From Deferribacteres bacterium (GTDB taxonomy: Bacteria; Nitrospirota; Thermodesulfovibrionia; UBA6902): DNA of 5,988 nucleotides. The notes beneath the pieces were generated by a model. The model did not search any database. It saw only the letters and a program-made list of their open reading frames with translations, and had not been told where the DNA came from. The DNA is taken from positions 1 to 5,988 of the forward strand of contig JAUVPO010000124.1 of assembly GCA_030598625.1 (NCBI GenBank), read 5' to 3'. This document shows positions 5,862 through 5,988 of this stretch, in pieces; position 1 is the first letter of the stretch; each line of letters starts with the position of its first letter. Both the position numbers and the translations under genes were made by a program.

Positions 5862-5988
5862 TTAAAGGTTTAATGCAAAGCATATAGCGCTTTGAAGTTC
5901 AGCAAGCTTATTTTTGGATAAAGTGGTAATTAATGGTCCGACTTTCGCTTTTGAAACTGTTTGAATGTGGTCACAGTTAATAGCACAG
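5862..5988 (-). CDS. MazF/PemK-type toxin (endoribonuclease), C-terminal 41 residues only
   Basis: Partial minus-strand gene running off the right edge; the visible part ends with TAA at 5862-5864. The 41 residues include INCDHIQTVSKAKVGPLITT and end in SAICFALNL. This fits the C-terminal end of MazF/PemK/ChpA-type toxins, in which a strand with D-x-(I/V)-x-T-(V/L) and K-x-(R/K)-(I/V)-G is followed by a short helix after LS. MazF toxins cleave mRNA and are normally held inactive by a small antitoxin encoded just upstream, which here would lie to the right, outside the window. The catalytic N-terminal part cannot be seen, so intactness is unknown. The downstream GATGG/CCATC hairpin might help end transcription. 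Confidence 0.72.
   Translation of the reverse strand, partial: CAINCDHIQTVSKAKVGPLITTLSKNKLAELQSAICFALNL

Overview
The window looks like ordinary bacterial chromosome of moderate GC. It has tight same-strand gene clusters, good AGGAGG-type ribosome binding sites on most genes, and AT-rich divergent promoter regions. The gene mix (a YkgJ-type cysteine-cluster protein with a long C-terminal extension, an exported SagB-type nitroreductase, an LsrF-like aldolase) suggests an anaerobic, environmental Gram-negative such as Nitrospirota or a deltaproteobacterial lineage. That placement is inferred from recalled protein style and was not checked. No tRNA, rRNA, CRISPR array or intact insertion sequence was seen.

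Layout, left to right. (1) The 5' end of an unrecognised minus-strand gene (1-106) diverges from coaE (239-844, +), the last enzyme of coenzyme A synthesis. coaE has a perfect extended -10 box placed so that transcription should begin on the A of its ATG, so its message may be leaderless. (2) Four minus-strand genes fill 4561-862 and are transcribed leftward in this order: a YkgJ-family cysteine-cluster protein, an LsrF-like class I aldolase/thiolase, a zinc-dependent medium-chain alcohol dehydrogenase, and a PfkB-family sugar or nucleoside kinase. The gaps are 41, about 34 and 91 nt, so at least the first three are probably one operon. Its promoter carries the same 11-bp core (TTGTTATAATT) as coaE. 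(3) A 148-bp divergent promoter region (4562-4709) also serves a plus-strand pair: a SagB-type nitroreductase with a signal peptide or membrane anchor (4710-5447), and a small unrecognised helical protein (5444-5785) that overlaps it by an ATGA junction. (4) The right edge holds the last 41 codons of a MazF/PemK-type toxin gene on the minus strand (5862-5988). The spacer before it contains two small hairpins.

How the genes may work together: dehydrogenase, kinase and aldolase are the three activities needed to turn a polyol or sugar into a phosphorylated ketose and cleave it, so the minus-strand cluster may be a small catabolic or salvage module of unknown substrate. No transporter, regulator or other lsr gene lies in the window, so AI-2 degradation cannot be claimed. 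The clearest unusual points are the orphan LsrF homologue in this cassette, the leaderless coaE, the exported nitroreductase coupled to an unknown protein, and the toxin-gene tail at the edge.
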